Source: Planctomyces sp. SH-PL14 (lineage in GTDB: Bacteria > Planctomycetota > Planctomycetia > Planctomycetales > Planctomycetaceae). Taken from it: DNA of 64,000 nucleotides. The first letter of the stretch is position 1; each line of letters starts with the position of its first letter. Location of the stretch: the NCBI RefSeq assembly GCF_001610835.1, contig NZ_CP011270.1:496001-560000 (forward strand), in the 5' to 3' direction. Positions 17,717 to 27,700 of this stretch are shown one piece after another. Position numbers and translations under genes: made by a program. The notes beneath the pieces are model-generated. The model saw only the letters and a program-made list of their open reading frames with translations. It did not search any database and had not been told where the DNA came from.

Positions 17717-19318
17717 TCATTGGCCTTCGTTGGGGGGCCGCCGCGGTCCTTCCCCGGGGCGGGGAGGACCTTGCTGCGAACGGGGATTGACCTGGAATTC
17801 GACCTCCCGGCGCAGCTGCTGCCAGCTGTTCGACAGGACGTTCATCGGATCCTCGGCCAGCGACAGAGCGTCCTGTGCGGTTTCCAGCTCGGTCTTGGCC
17901 AGGGCCGTCTGTCCGCGGTAGGCATGCAGCGCGGCGAGGCCGATCGTCCCTTCGACGAAGTAGCGGTCCCCTTCCGCCCCGACGCCCCGCATCTGCTGCA
18001 ACTGCTTGAACTGGTCCTGGGCGTCGTCCCACCGCCGCCGGTCGCGCAGATAGAGGAGGCCCAACTGCTCCGTCGCTCTCGGCGTCCAGACCTTGTCGTT
18101 GCCGAATTCCCGGCCGACCGCCAGCCACGCGTCCTCGTTATCCACGAGGAGCATCGCCTTGAGGAACTGCTCCTTCGCGGTCAGCTGCCGGGGATAGGGA
18201 GGTCCGACCGATTCGGGGACCTTGAGGCGGTCCGAATACCCGATCGCGGCCCCGGCGGCGACCGCCAGGACGGCGCAGCAGATCGCGAGCGCGAGCGGAC
18301 GGGCCCCGAGCAGCGGCGTCGGCGCCGCTGCTTGACCCGCCGCGAACTCGGCGAGCTGAACGTTGTTTGCGTTCCCCGTGTCCTTGATCGCCTTGGCGAT
18401 CTTGCGGATGTCGTTCAGGGCATCCTGTGCCGAGGAGTACCGGTCCTCCGGCTTCTTGGCCATCATCCGGTGGACGAGGGCACACACCGGCTTCGGGAGA
18501 TCGGGACGCTTCTGCTGGATCGGCGGCGGCTCGTTGTTGAGGTGCTGGACCGCCACCGCCACGGGGCTTTCGCCATTGAACGGCGGCTGCCCGGTGAGCA
18601 TGTGGTAGCACGAAACGCCGAACGAGTAGATGTCGCTCCGCTGGTCGAGCGGAAGGCCGTTGACCTGCTCGGGGCTCATGTAGAGAGGGGTCCCCATCGT
18701 GGTCCCCTCCTGCGTCAGGTTCAGCTTCTCGCTGCCGCTCACCTGGGCCAGGCCGAAGTCCGCGACTTTCACTTCCCCCTTGCGGGTGATCATGATGTTC
18801 TCGGGCTTAATGTCCCGATGCACGATCCCCCGTTCCGCCGCGGCGGAAAGCGCCGCAGCCGTCTGACGCATGATCAGGAGTGCCAGCGAGACGTCGAGCG
18901 GCCCCTTCTTCTGCAGCAGGGCCCGGAGGGTCTGGCCGGCGACGTACTCCTGGGCGATGAAGTGCTGCCCGGCGTCGACCCCCGTGCTGTAGACCTGCAC
19001 GATGTTCGGGTGGTTCAGTCCGGCGGCCGCCTTCGCTTCCGTCTCGAACCGCTTGATGTACTTGTCGTCCGAGTTGATCTCGGCCCGGAGGAACTTCAGG
19101 GCGACGTTTCGGCGGAGGGAGGTCTGTTCCGCGAGCCAGACCTCGGCCATCCCGCCGCGTCCGAGGCGGCGGAGGAGGCGGAACTCGCCGACCATCCGGC
19201 CGGCCCCTTCCGATGACTCATCTCCCTGGGGGCTGCGAGCCGGGGCGGCCCTTTCTGTGGGGGGAAAGATCGCCGTCTGTTCATTGGCAGAATCGGACGG
19301 AGGTTTGGAATCGGCCAT
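17717..19318 (-). CDS. Hanks-type serine/threonine protein kinase
   Basis: 533 residues. The kinase domain (about 45-310) has the Gly-loop LGRGGMAEVW, the ATP-anchoring Lys in ALKFLRAE, the catalytic loop HRDIKPEN and ADFGLAQ, all intact. PEQVNGLPLDQRSDIYSFG marks the activation segment and helix F. A membrane segment (about 345-370) connects to a C-terminal region with TPR-like repeats, probably periplasmic. I chose the ATG giving MADSKPPSD, as the upstream extension has no match. It ends directly at the start codon of the Tat-exported isomerase-like gene. This is a typical planctomycete sensory kinase; its ligand is unknown. Confidence 0.94.
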   Translation of the reverse strand: MADSKPPSDSANEQTAIFPPTERAAPARSPQGDESSEGAGRMVGEFRLLRRLGRGGMAEVWLAEQTSLRRNVALKFLRAEINSDDKYIKRFETEAKAAAGLNHPNIVQVYSTGVDAGQHFIAQEYVAGQTLRALLQKKGPLDVSLALLIMRQTAAALSAAAERGIVHRDIKPENIMITRKGEVKVADFGLAQVSGSEKLNLTQEGTTMGTPLYMSPEQVNGLPLDQRSDIYSFGVSCYHMLTGQPPFNGESPVAVAVQHLNNEPPPIQQKRPDLPKPVCALVHRMMAKKPEDRYSSAQDALNDIRKIAKAIKDTGNANNVQLAEFAAGQAAAPTPLLGARPLALAICCAVLAVAAGAAIGYSDRLKVPESVGPPYPRQLTAKEQFLKAMLLVDNEDAWLAVGREFGNDKVWTPRATEQLGLLYLRDRRRWDDAQDQFKQLQQMRGVGAEGDRYFVEGTIGLAALHAYRGQTALAKTELETAQDALSLAEDPMNVLSNSWQQLRREVEFQVNPRSQQGPPRPGEGPRRPPNEGQ

Positions 19319-19444
19319 AGCCAGAGCGACTTTCCCGGGAACAGAGCGTCTATGCACTGTATTCGACTGTAGCCGAGAGGCGGAAGCGAGACGAAAGGGC
19401 GAACCTGCGGAGGCGACACGGTTTGTTCCGGCGGCTCCAACGGC

Positions 19445-19781
19445 GTTCGTGCCGGCTGATCGCTGTCAGCTCAAACCCATCGTGCCAAGGCCACTGGGGT
19501 CAAGGGGGTCTCACCCCCTTGCCGCCGGAGGCACTTCCATGAGGAACCGTGGTACACAACGGACGTCCGTTTTGTGGCACCAGCGTTGAGGACTCCCCCA
19601 CATCACACCGCTTGCTTAGCAATCCCCGCAGGTTGATGTGGAGGCCCATACAGCACGCTGTCCCCGGTTGGACACTCCCTCCTTCAGACATCTCTCGACG
19701 GCCAGGCCGCCGCCGGGCAAGGGGGCCAAGAAAACAGCACCGGCCCCGTTGCATCCCCCTCCAGGGTCACCCCTGGACCCG
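19445..19781 (-). repeat. 320-bp dispersed element, copy D
   Basis: Minus-oriented copy between the divergent kinase and Gfo/Idh genes. Its 5' terminal hairpin is enlarged: GGGGCC and GGCCCC enclose about 14 bases containing GGTGCTGTTTTCTT, resembling the enlarged loop at the opposite (3') end of copy B. The 3' hairpin is AAGGGGGT-GAG-ACCCCCTT. Confidence 0.88.
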
Positions 19782-19937
19782 GTGGGCCAGCGGCGTTGGG
19801 TTACACATCGGACACCCGCCGGCCGGGCCCCTCGCCCCGGGCTTGATTTTGGCAAGGGGGTTTTCGATTCTGCGAGTTCGGATCGAAAGACTTCGATCTA
19901 CGTGTCGCCAATGCCAGGACCAGGGGGATCATCAGTT

Positions 19938-21263
19938 ATGGCGTCTTCAAATCGCCGCGAATTCCTGAAGCAATCATCGGTCGCCGCCGCCGTCGGTACG
20001 CTCGCCAGCCTCGCTCCGTCCGTCTACGCCGCCGGCGATGACGTCATCAAGATCGGCCTCGTCGGCTGCGGCGGACGCGGCACCGGCGCTGCCTCGCAGG
20101 CTCTCTCGACGGAAGGCCGCGTCAAGCTCGTCGCCGTCGGCGATGCCTTCCGTGACGTCATCAGCGCCTCGCTCCGCGGGATCCAGAACGCGGCCAAGAA
20201 GAACCCGAACGCCGAGACCGACGTCCCCGAAGACCACATCTTCGACGGCTTCGACGCGTACAAGAAGGTCATCGACAGCGACATCGACCTCGTCGTCCTG
20301 GCCACCCCTCCGGGCTTCCGCCCGATCCACTTCGCCTACGCGGTGGAGAAGGGGAAGCACGTCTTCATGGAAAAGCCCGTCGCCACAGACGCCACCGGCG
20401 TGCGGATGGTCCTCGAGAACGCCAAGAAGGCGAAGGACAAGAACCTCAAGGTCGGCGTCGGCCTCCAGCGCCGGCATGAAGCGTCCTACATCGAGCTGAT
20501 CGACCAGATCCACAACGGCGCTCTCGGCGAGATGCTGGCGATGCGGGTGTACTGGAACGGCGGCGGCGTGTGGGAGCCGAAGAAGTCCCGCGAGCAGGTG
20601 AAGACGGAAATGGAGTACCAGATGTGGAACTGGTACTACTACAACTGGCTGTGCGGCGACCACATCTGCGAACAGCACATCCACAACCTCGACGTCGGCA
20701 ACTGGATCAAGAAGGGCTTCCCGGTCTCCGCCAACGGCATGGGGGGACGGCAGGTCCGGACCGACAAGCGGTACGGCGAGATCTTCGACCACCACGCGGT
20801 CGAATACACCTTTGCCGACGGCTCCAAGATGTACAGCCAGTGCCGGCACATCAAGAACTGCTGGAACGCCGTCGATGAGCATGGCCACGGCACCAAGGGG
20901 GAATTCCACCTGGCCGGCGGCAACCCGACCCGCGGCTGCGTGCTGGACCTGTTCGACGGGACGAAGATCACCCCCAAGGGGGCCTACAAGGACCCGTACC
21001 AGGTCGAGCACGACGACCTGTTCGCCGCCATCCGCAACAACAAGGCGTACAGCGAAGCGGAATACGGGGCCATGAGCACCATGACCTCGATCCTCGGCCG
21101 GATGTGCACCTACTCCGGCAAGGTGATCAAGATGGACGAAGCTCTCGCCTCCAACGTCGGCGTCATGCCGAAGGTCTTCGCCTTCGACGCCGATCCGCCG
21201 ACGCTTCCCAACGCGGAAGGGGAATACCCGATTCCGACCCCCGGCGTCACGAAGGTCCTGTAG
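19938..21263 (+). CDS. Gfo/Idh/MacA family oxidoreductase, Tat-exported
   Basis: 441 residues. A twin-arginine signal (NRREFLKQSS plus hydrophobic stretch) is followed by the Rossmann fold KIGLVGCGGRGTGA. The conserved EKPVATDATGVR (the EKP motif) and the C-terminal GFO_IDH_MocA fold are present (WNWYYYNWLCGDHICEQHIHNLDVGNW). The Tat signal fits folding with NAD(P) in the cytoplasm before export. The family oxidises sugars or inositols; planctomycetes carry many secreted paralogues. The ATG was chosen because it starts the signal peptide, although the open frame extends 300 bases upstream into repeat copy D. Confidence 0.95.
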   Translation: MASSNRREFLKQSSVAAAVGTLASLAPSVYAAGDDVIKIGLVGCGGRGTGAASQALSTEGRVKLVAVGDAFRDVISASLRGIQNAAKKNPNAETDVPEDHIFDGFDAYKKVIDSDIDLVVLATPPGFRPIHFAYAVEKGKHVFMEKPVATDATGVRMVLENAKKAKDKNLKVGVGLQRRHEASYIELIDQIHNGALGEMLAMRVYWNGGGVWEPKKSREQVKTEMEYQMWNWYYYNWLCGDHICEQHIHNLDVGNWIKKGFPVSANGMGGRQVRTDKRYGEIFDHHAVEYTFADGSKMYSQCRHIKNCWNAVDEHGHGTKGEFHLAGGNPTRGCVLDLFDGTKITPKGAYKDPYQVEHDDLFAAIRNNKAYSEAEYGAMSTMTSILGRMCTYSGKVIKMDEALASNVGVMPKVFAFDADPPTLPNAEGEYPIPTPGVTKVL

Positions 21264-21315
21264 CCCCTGCGAGACCGCGTCCCCGCCATGAGGCGCGGAC
21301 AGCCGCCTGAAGACC

Positions 21316-21357
21316 AACGGCCCTCGTCGATCGATTCGACGAGGGCCGTTTTCGTTG
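21316..21357 (+). terminator. Intrinsic terminator after the Gfo/Idh gene
   Basis: 15-bp stem AACGGCCCTCGTCGA / TCGACGAGGGCCGTT with a 5-nt loop, followed by TTCGTT. It lies between the convergent oxidoreductase and uvrC genes. Confidence 0.88.
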
Positions 21358-21381
21358 CCGGGTCGCATGAGAGCGCGAGGG

Positions 21382-22701
21382 CTACTCCTCGAATGTCGAC
21401 TTGCGCCGCAGAATGTGGTGATAGTGCTGCGCGAAGCGGTGCGCTTCGTCGCGAACGTACTGGAGGAGCCGCAGCGCGAAGGAGTGGCGGCTCAGTCGCC
21501 GCGACTCGGACTCGCCGGGGAGGAAGACTTCCTCCTCCTGCTTGGCGAGCGACAGCACGAATGGCGGAGTGACGTCGATCGCTTCCAGGGCCCCCATCGC
21601 CGCCCCAAGCTGCCCCTTGCCGCCGTCGATGAGGAGGATGTCGGGGAACGGCTCCCCTTCCATCTGCAGCCGGCGGAAACGGCGGCTGACGACTTCCCGC
21701 ATCGATGCGAAGTCGTCCACCCCCTGGACCGTCCGGATCTTGTACCGCTTGTAGCCGTGCTTGAACGGCAGCCCGTCGATGAACTGGACGACGCTGGCGA
21801 CCGTCTCGCCCCCCTGCAGGTGCGCGATGTCCATCCCCTCGATCCGCCGCGGGAGCTTCGGCAGGTCGAAGATCTTCTTGAGACCTTTGAGGCCTCGCTT
21901 GGGATCGATGTAGAACGCTTCCGGCTGGGCATGCTCGTCCAGGTCGCCGCGAAGCTGGAGGTTGTCGAGGGCCTTGAGCTCGTCCCGAATCCGGGCCGCC
22001 TTCTCGAACTTCAGCTCGCGGGAGGCAAGCTCCATCTCCCGCTTCATCTCGACGACGAGGTCGTCCTTTTTGCCGTCGAGGAACAGGATCAGGCGGCGGA
22101 TGTCCTCGCGGTAGTCGGACTGGCTGATGCGGAAGTTGCAGGGGGCCGTGCACTGGTTGATGCTGGCCAGCAGGCAGGGGCGGAACCACCGCCACTTTTC
22201 GTCATCCGCTTCGATGTCGAGGGTGCAGTTGCGGAAGCGGAAGATCCGCTGCAGCACCGCGATCGTTCCCCGGAGCTTCTTGGCGCTCGTGAACGGCCCG
22301 TAAAGCTTCACCCCCTTCGTGGCCGGCTTCCGCGTAAACTCGACCCGCGGGAAATCCTCGCCGGTCGTGATCTGCAGATAGGGGAAGGTCTTGTCGTCCT
22401 TGAGCTCCTGGTTGAACCGGGGCTGGATGTCCTTCACCAGCCGCGCCTCCAGCAGGAGCGCGTCGACCTCGCTGTGCGCCTGGATGAAGTCGATGTCGGC
22501 GATCTCGGGAACGAGGTCGCACGTTCGACGGTCCGCCGCGGCGGCCGCGGTGAAATAGCTGGACGCCCGATTCCGCAAATTGAGCGCCTTCCCGACGTAG
22601 ATCACGCGTCCCTGGGCGTCCTTCATGAGGTACACGCCCGGCGCTTCGGGAAATTGCCTGACGCGCTCGCGCGGCGCCTTAGGTTCCGAGGACTCCGTCA
22701 T
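21382..22701 (-). CDS. uvrC: UvrC-type excinuclease subunit lacking the HhH tail
   Basis: 439 residues, against about 600 for most UvrC proteins. The N-terminal GIY-YIG nuclease is present (GVYLM at 22-26, YVG at 35-37). The UVR region FEKAARIRDELKAL, which contacts UvrB, follows. The RNase H-like domain has GMDIAH, ILLIDGGKGQLGAA and the final DEAHRFA. The protein stops just after HHILRRKSTFEE, where other UvrC proteins continue into two helix-hairpin-helix motifs. The truncated end is clean, with no frame disruption, so a natural short form is likely. Role: dual incision in nucleotide excision repair. Confidence 0.93.
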   Translation of the reverse strand: MTESSEPKAPRERVRQFPEAPGVYLMKDAQGRVIYVGKALNLRNRASSYFTAAAAADRRTCDLVPEIADIDFIQAHSEVDALLLEARLVKDIQPRFNQELKDDKTFPYLQITTGEDFPRVEFTRKPATKGVKLYGPFTSAKKLRGTIAVLQRIFRFRNCTLDIEADDEKWRWFRPCLLASINQCTAPCNFRISQSDYREDIRRLILFLDGKKDDLVVEMKREMELASRELKFEKAARIRDELKALDNLQLRGDLDEHAQPEAFYIDPKRGLKGLKKIFDLPKLPRRIEGMDIAHLQGGETVASVVQFIDGLPFKHGYKRYKIRTVQGVDDFASMREVVSRRFRRLQMEGEPFPDILLIDGGKGQLGAAMGALEAIDVTPPFVLSLAKQEEEVFLPGESESRRLSRHSFALRLLQYVRDEAHRFAQHYHHILRRKSTFEE

Positions 22702-22781
22702 TCCGCTGAATCATCCCTGCCTGTGTGGTCTGGGAGAATTCTAGCGAACTGCGCACGAATGTTCAGGGGGCAACAGAAAAG

Positions 22782-22943
22782 TCAGCGACGACCGGAGTTC
22801 CTCATCATCAGCCAGCCCATGACCCCGATGAAGATCAGCAGCGTCCCGTATTCGATGGGAGTCATGTTGTCCCACCGCTGGCGGCCGTAGTCGGCGTAGA
22901 AGCCCAGATACTCGCCGACGACCGTTGAAATGGACTCCCACAT
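22782..22943 (-). CDS. Small single-span membrane protein
   Basis: 53 residues: an amphipathic N-terminal part (ESISTVVGEYLGFYADYG) and one C-terminal membrane helix (YGTLLIFIGVMGWLMM) ending in RNSGRR. No family name is known to me. An in-frame GTG at 22964, preceded by GAAGG, is an alternative start adding seven residues. It lies between uvrC and the BBP7 gene, both on the same strand. Confidence 0.65.
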   Translation of the reverse strand: MWESISTVVGEYLGFYADYGRQRWDNMTPIEYGTLLIFIGVMGWLMMRNSGRR

Positions 22944-23115
22944 GATTCGCCACCCGAACCGCACCGCGGACCTTCGATCCTCTCCGCAACCCTAGCTCAC
23001 GCCGAGTCTGTTGCAGAAAGGAAACGGGCGGCGGACGGGATTTTCCGTTCGGCTTCGAGCCACCGCCCCTTGGGGCGAAGGCCGAAGCCTTGTCGGAAAT
23101 CAGCGGGGTAACGGC

Positions 23116-24333
23116 TCAGCGGAACCGGAACTCGGCACCGACCGTGATGCCGTGGGCCATCATGATGTTCTTGTTGACCGAGATCCCGACGGCAGCGGGG
23201 TCGGCGAGCGGATCCTGCGGGGAGTTGTAGTAGACGTTTTCCCACGACGTGGACTGCCGACCGATGATCATCAGGTTGTAGCTGACGAACGCGGACAGGT
23301 TCGCACTCATGTGAATACGGCCGCTGACGCCCAGGTCGAACACCGGCGAGAAGTCCGTCTTCTCCTCCTGCTGCGAAGTCGGCTCTTCCGTCGGAGAGAA
23401 CAGCTGGGCCGTGCTCACGCGGTCGATGTGCCGGTTGATACCGAATGTGACTTTCGGGTCGGCCGCCAGCGAAAAGTACTTGGTGTCGTAGGCGAAGCGG
23501 AGACCAGCCTGCGGTCCGAATGTGTTGTTCTCAGCCCGGCTCGAGATGGTCGGGTTGAGGTTCTCGATGGCGTCAAAGCCCGAGATCGTGAGGCTGTTCG
23601 TGTAGCGGATGTACTTGAGACCGAAGAGAGGCCGGACGGAGATCGGGTTCCCCGGCTGGAGCGGACGGAGCAGGAAGTTCGTGTCGGCTCCCCACAGGTT
23701 CGCCTGGACCGAGGCGGTGTAGTTCCCCTCGAAGGGGGTCATCCGGCTGTCCGAGAGAGCGCCTTCTCGGAGATAGGTGATCACCGGGAAGTACGGCGCG
23801 CCGAAGGTGAAGTTCGGGGCGAAGTTCAAGGTCTGGGTTTCCTGGTCGAGGGCCCAGACGCTCCCCTCGAACGTGAAGGGCTCAAAGTTGACCCCGAAGG
23901 TTCCCTTGATCCCGTTCTGGTTGTCGAAGTTGGCATCCGCCAGGCTCGGGACGAAGCCGAAGGCCCCGCCCCGCGTCCCCAGCCCCGTGACCACCGGGAA
24001 GGCGTTCGAGTTCAGCCCGTTCGGTCCCTGAATCGCGGTCGGAGGAAAGTTCCCCTGCCGCTCGAAACTCGCCAGCGGGGCTCCCAGGAAGACATCGCCG
24101 GGCTCGGTCAGGCTCCAGTTCAGGTATTCCAGGCGCCAGTAGCTGTTCTCGACCCCCTCGCGAATGTTCAGGTCCAGTTCGGAGTTCGTGTCATAGAGGA
24201 ATCCGCGGTCGGTCGGCAGCAGTTCCGGCGGAACGCTGTACCCCTCCGGACCAAAATAGTCCTGGGCGAGGCAAGCGTGGGACCAGGTGCCGAGGCACGT
24301 CAGAACCAGGGTCGTGATGAACCAACGGGTCAT
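23116..24333 (-). CDS. BBP7-family outer membrane beta-barrel protein
   Basis: 405 residues with a clear signal peptide (cleavage likely after CLAQ, about residue 23). The mature protein begins with a short segment followed by alternating beta-strand-like sequence: YWRLEYLNWSL, FGVNFEPFTFEGSVWAL, GLRFAYDTKYFSLAADPKV. It ends in ITVGAEFRFR, a typical C-terminal outer-membrane strand with terminal aromatic/Arg. YWRLEYLNWSL is characteristic of the planctomycete BBP7 family. Function beyond outer-membrane location is unknown. It is transcribed divergently from the TPR gene. Confidence 0.9.
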   Translation of the reverse strand: MTRWFITTLVLTCLGTWSHACLAQDYFGPEGYSVPPELLPTDRGFLYDTNSELDLNIREGVENSYWRLEYLNWSLTEPGDVFLGAPLASFERQGNFPPTAIQGPNGLNSNAFPVVTGLGTRGGAFGFVPSLADANFDNQNGIKGTFGVNFEPFTFEGSVWALDQETQTLNFAPNFTFGAPYFPVITYLREGALSDSRMTPFEGNYTASVQANLWGADTNFLLRPLQPGNPISVRPLFGLKYIRYTNSLTISGFDAIENLNPTISSRAENNTFGPQAGLRFAYDTKYFSLAADPKVTFGINRHIDRVSTAQLFSPTEEPTSQQEEKTDFSPVFDLGVSGRIHMSANLSAFVSYNLMIIGRQSTSWENVYYNSPQDPLADPAAVGISVNKNIMMAHGITVGAEFRFR

Positions 24334-24783
24334 GTGCTGTCCGTCCCTCAGTGCTTCTCACTGCGGAACCTCTGCGGAACGTCTCCGCATGCGCCGACGC
24401 CGGCACGAGAGGCTATCACCTGTATCGGCTGTAGCGGTGAAGCCGGTCGCAGGAAATCTTCCGGCTTGGCTAACTTTGTCGATCGTTCTGGTTGTGACGA
24501 CTCTGCGGCCGGTCCCGGGGTCACCCCTTCGGAGTCGCGCGCTCTGGGCAGAATGCGGGGTGTGGCGAGAGACCGCCGCGCAGTCGGGCGGGAGCAACGC
24601 AAGCCGCGGGAAAAAGCCGGTCCCGGGGATCGGCGGAAACTGCCGCTTGAGAATCCGAATCCCATCGACCTAGGATGATGAATGCCGCAGCCTTCGGACG
24701 GGGACCGGGCCGGAGGGGATCGCGGCCATGCCCCGTCGACCTGCGACGCGCCTGCCGCAGGAAGGGTCGCGAGACTCCCGAAA
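24334..24783. other. Divergent intergenic region
   Basis: 450 bases between the BBP7 gene (minus) and the TPR gene (plus). The open frame of the TPR gene runs back to 24682, but the signal peptide begins at the ATG at 24784. Promoters for both genes should lie here. I see no confident operator or RNA gene. Confidence 0.45.
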
Positions 24784-27700
24784 ATGAACACTCGATCCTT
24801 CGGTCCCTCTTTCTCCGGGCTGCGGTCCAGCTTCCTCCTGGCCGAGGTGGTGCTGCTGGTGACGTTCATCGCCTCCTCGGCGATGGCCGATGCCGATTCG
24901 GAGTACGGGGTCGCTCTCCAGTTCTATAAGCAGCAGCGTTGGGAGCAGTCCGCCAAGCTGTGGGCGGACTTCATTCCGCGGTATCCGCAGTCCCCGCGTC
25001 TTCCGCTGGCCAAGCTCTACTACGGCCAGGCCCTGATCCAGACCGGGAAGTACGCGGAGGCCCGGGAGACCTTTCGCGACTACGTCGCCCGTTATCCGGC
25101 GGAGGCCGACATTCCGCTCGCGCGCTACCGCATCGCCGAATGCAGCGTGTTCCTGAACGACCTCGACGCCGCCCGGGCTGAGCTCAAGGCATTCCTGAGC
25201 CAGCACGCCAACCACGATCTGGCCGAATGGGCGTGGCAGTACCAGGGAGAAGTCCTGGCCAAGCAGGGGAAGTTCGCCGAGGCGGCGGACTCGTTCCGGA
25301 CGGTGCTGACGAAGTACCAGTCCGGCAAGCTGACGGAGGACGCGAAGTTCGGACTCGCCCGGGCGGAGGAACAGCTCAAGCACGTTCCGGAAGCGATGGC
25401 GCTGTACCGGGAACTCGCCGCGGCGCCGAACGGCCGGTTTGCCGCGGAGTCGCTCTTCTGCCTCGGCACGCGGTTCTTCGACGACCGACAGTATCCGCAG
25501 GCCCTCGAGCAGTTCACCGCCATCGAAAAGCGGTTTCCGGAGCACAGCCTCGTTCCGACGGCGCGGCTGCATTCGGGATACGTCCATTTTGCGACGCGGC
25601 AGTACGACGCGGCGGCCGCGGAGTTCGAGAAGGTGACGCAGCCACCGGGGCTGGCCCTGACCGCCCAATACTGGCTCGGTCTCTGCAAGAAGGAACTGGG
25701 CGACTTTGCCGCCGCGATCCAGATCCTGAGCCGCCTCGATCCCCAGGCCAAGGCGCTCAGGCCACTCGGGCAGGAAGTCGCCTTCCACTGGGGGGACAGC
25801 GAGTTGCGGCAGGAGCACTTCGACAAGGCCCGCGAGCTGTTCCTCGAAGCGACCCGCCGCGATCCGGCCGGCGAGCTGGCGGACGACGCGCTCTATCTGG
25901 CGAGCGACGCCGCGGTCCGGGCCGGCCGGTTCGACGACGCCGAACGGATGCACGCCGAGTTTCGTCGGACCTACGCCCAGAGCGGCCTCGCCCTGCTGGA
26001 GGAGCTGGTCTACGGCCGGGCCATTTTCGGCCAGGGGAACGCTCTCGAGGCAACCGATCCCGCCGGTGCGAAGGCTCGCTGGGCCTCGGCCGCGCAGGTC
26101 TTCGAGCGGGTGGCACGAGAAAGCACGGTGCCGCGGACGTCGATCCTCGCCCGGATCCAGCTCGCGCGTGTCCAGGCCCGCGGGAAGAACTTCGAGGCGG
26201 TGGTCGCCACGTTGCTGCCGCTCAAGGAGGAACTGGTCAGCGATCAGGTCCCCCGCGAGTACACCGAGGCGCTCGTCCTTCTCAGCAACAGCCTGATCGA
26301 GCTCAAGCGTTCCGAGGAAGCGGTGACCGTCCTCAAGGTCTACCAGGACTCCTCGCCCGAAAAGAAGAACCCGGTCGCTCTCTCGACCCTGGCGGTTGCC
26401 TCCGCCCAGCTCGGGAAGTGGGACGACGCCCGCCGCGCGGTCGCGTCGCTGGCGGAGGCGGAGCCCGCTGGAGAGAACCTGGCTTATGCGGCCGCCACCG
26501 TCGGAGACCTGGCGTTCCGGGCTGAGGAGTGGCCCGCCGCGGCGGAGATGTTCCAGCGGGAGGTCGGGCTCGGCGAGGCCTATCCGAAGTACTGGCGGGC
26601 CCTGTCGGACCTCGGGCACACCTACATCAATATGGAGAAGTGGAGCGACGCGGCCGCGGCAATGAGCGGCGTGCTCCAGTCCAAGGGGCAGGACGGCGCG
26701 TTGATCTCGCACATCACGTACCTCTACGGGTACGCCCTCCAGAAAGTGGGCGAGACCGGCGACGCCGCGGTCCGGACGGAAAAGACGGCGGCTGCGGTGA
26801 AGGTCTTCGAAGAAGGGTACGACCGCTTCCGGCTTCCCGCGGAGGCCAAGACTCCCTCGGAGACCGCGCTGCGGGTTTCCTACAACGCCTACCAGTGCGC
26901 CAAGGGGGCGGCCCGCTGCTACGCCCGCCTGGAGAAGTCCGCCGACGCCGATGCCTGGTGGGAGAAGGCGTACAACGAGCTCACACACCAGACCGACCCG
27001 AAGTACCGCGATCTCGACGTCGTTCTCAGCGAATGGGCGGCGATGAACAACAACGCCGGCAATGACGCGCGGGCGGACGAGCTGTTCCAGCGGCTCCTCA
27101 AGGATTTCCCCGGGAGCCAGCAGGCGGTCGTCGCCCGCCTCTCAGTAGCACAGGGGATGGCGAACGCGGGCGAGACGCAGCAGGCGATCCAGGCGTTCGA
27201 GGCGATCCTCTCCCAGCCGAAACTTCCCGACGAAGTCCGCCGGACCGCCCTGCTCTGGCTGATCGACGTCGCGGCGGAGACGTCGGACTGGTCGACGAGC
27301 CTTGCGAACGCGCTCGCCTTCGAGAAGGCCTTCCCCGCCAGCGAGCATCGGTTCTACGCGAAGTTCCGGAAGGCGGAGGCGCTGCTGCAGCTCGCCGTCC
27401 GCAGTCCCGGGGGGGCGAGCATCGAGGCGGGCCGCGGCAGCGAACAGGTCGATGAAGCGATCAAGCTGCTGATCGAGCTGAAGCAGTCGAAAGACGTGGC
27501 GCTCAAGGACAGCGGATCGACGATCGGCCAGGAGGAGTGGTATCCGCAGGTCTGGCTGCTGCTGACCGAGGCCTACTTCCGGATCCGCAACCACACGGCG
27601 GTCGCGGCGAACGTCGAGGAACTGCGGTCGCAGGATCCGATGTCGAAGTTCCTGTACCAGATGGACGAGATCCTCGGCCGGAGCCTGAACGCCCAGGCGA

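Noticed and set aside
24670-26988. 772-codon antisense frame opposite the TPR gene
   Set aside because: Composition is an Arg/Leu/Val-rich shadow, with no domain; the plus strand has a signal peptide and TPR repeats.
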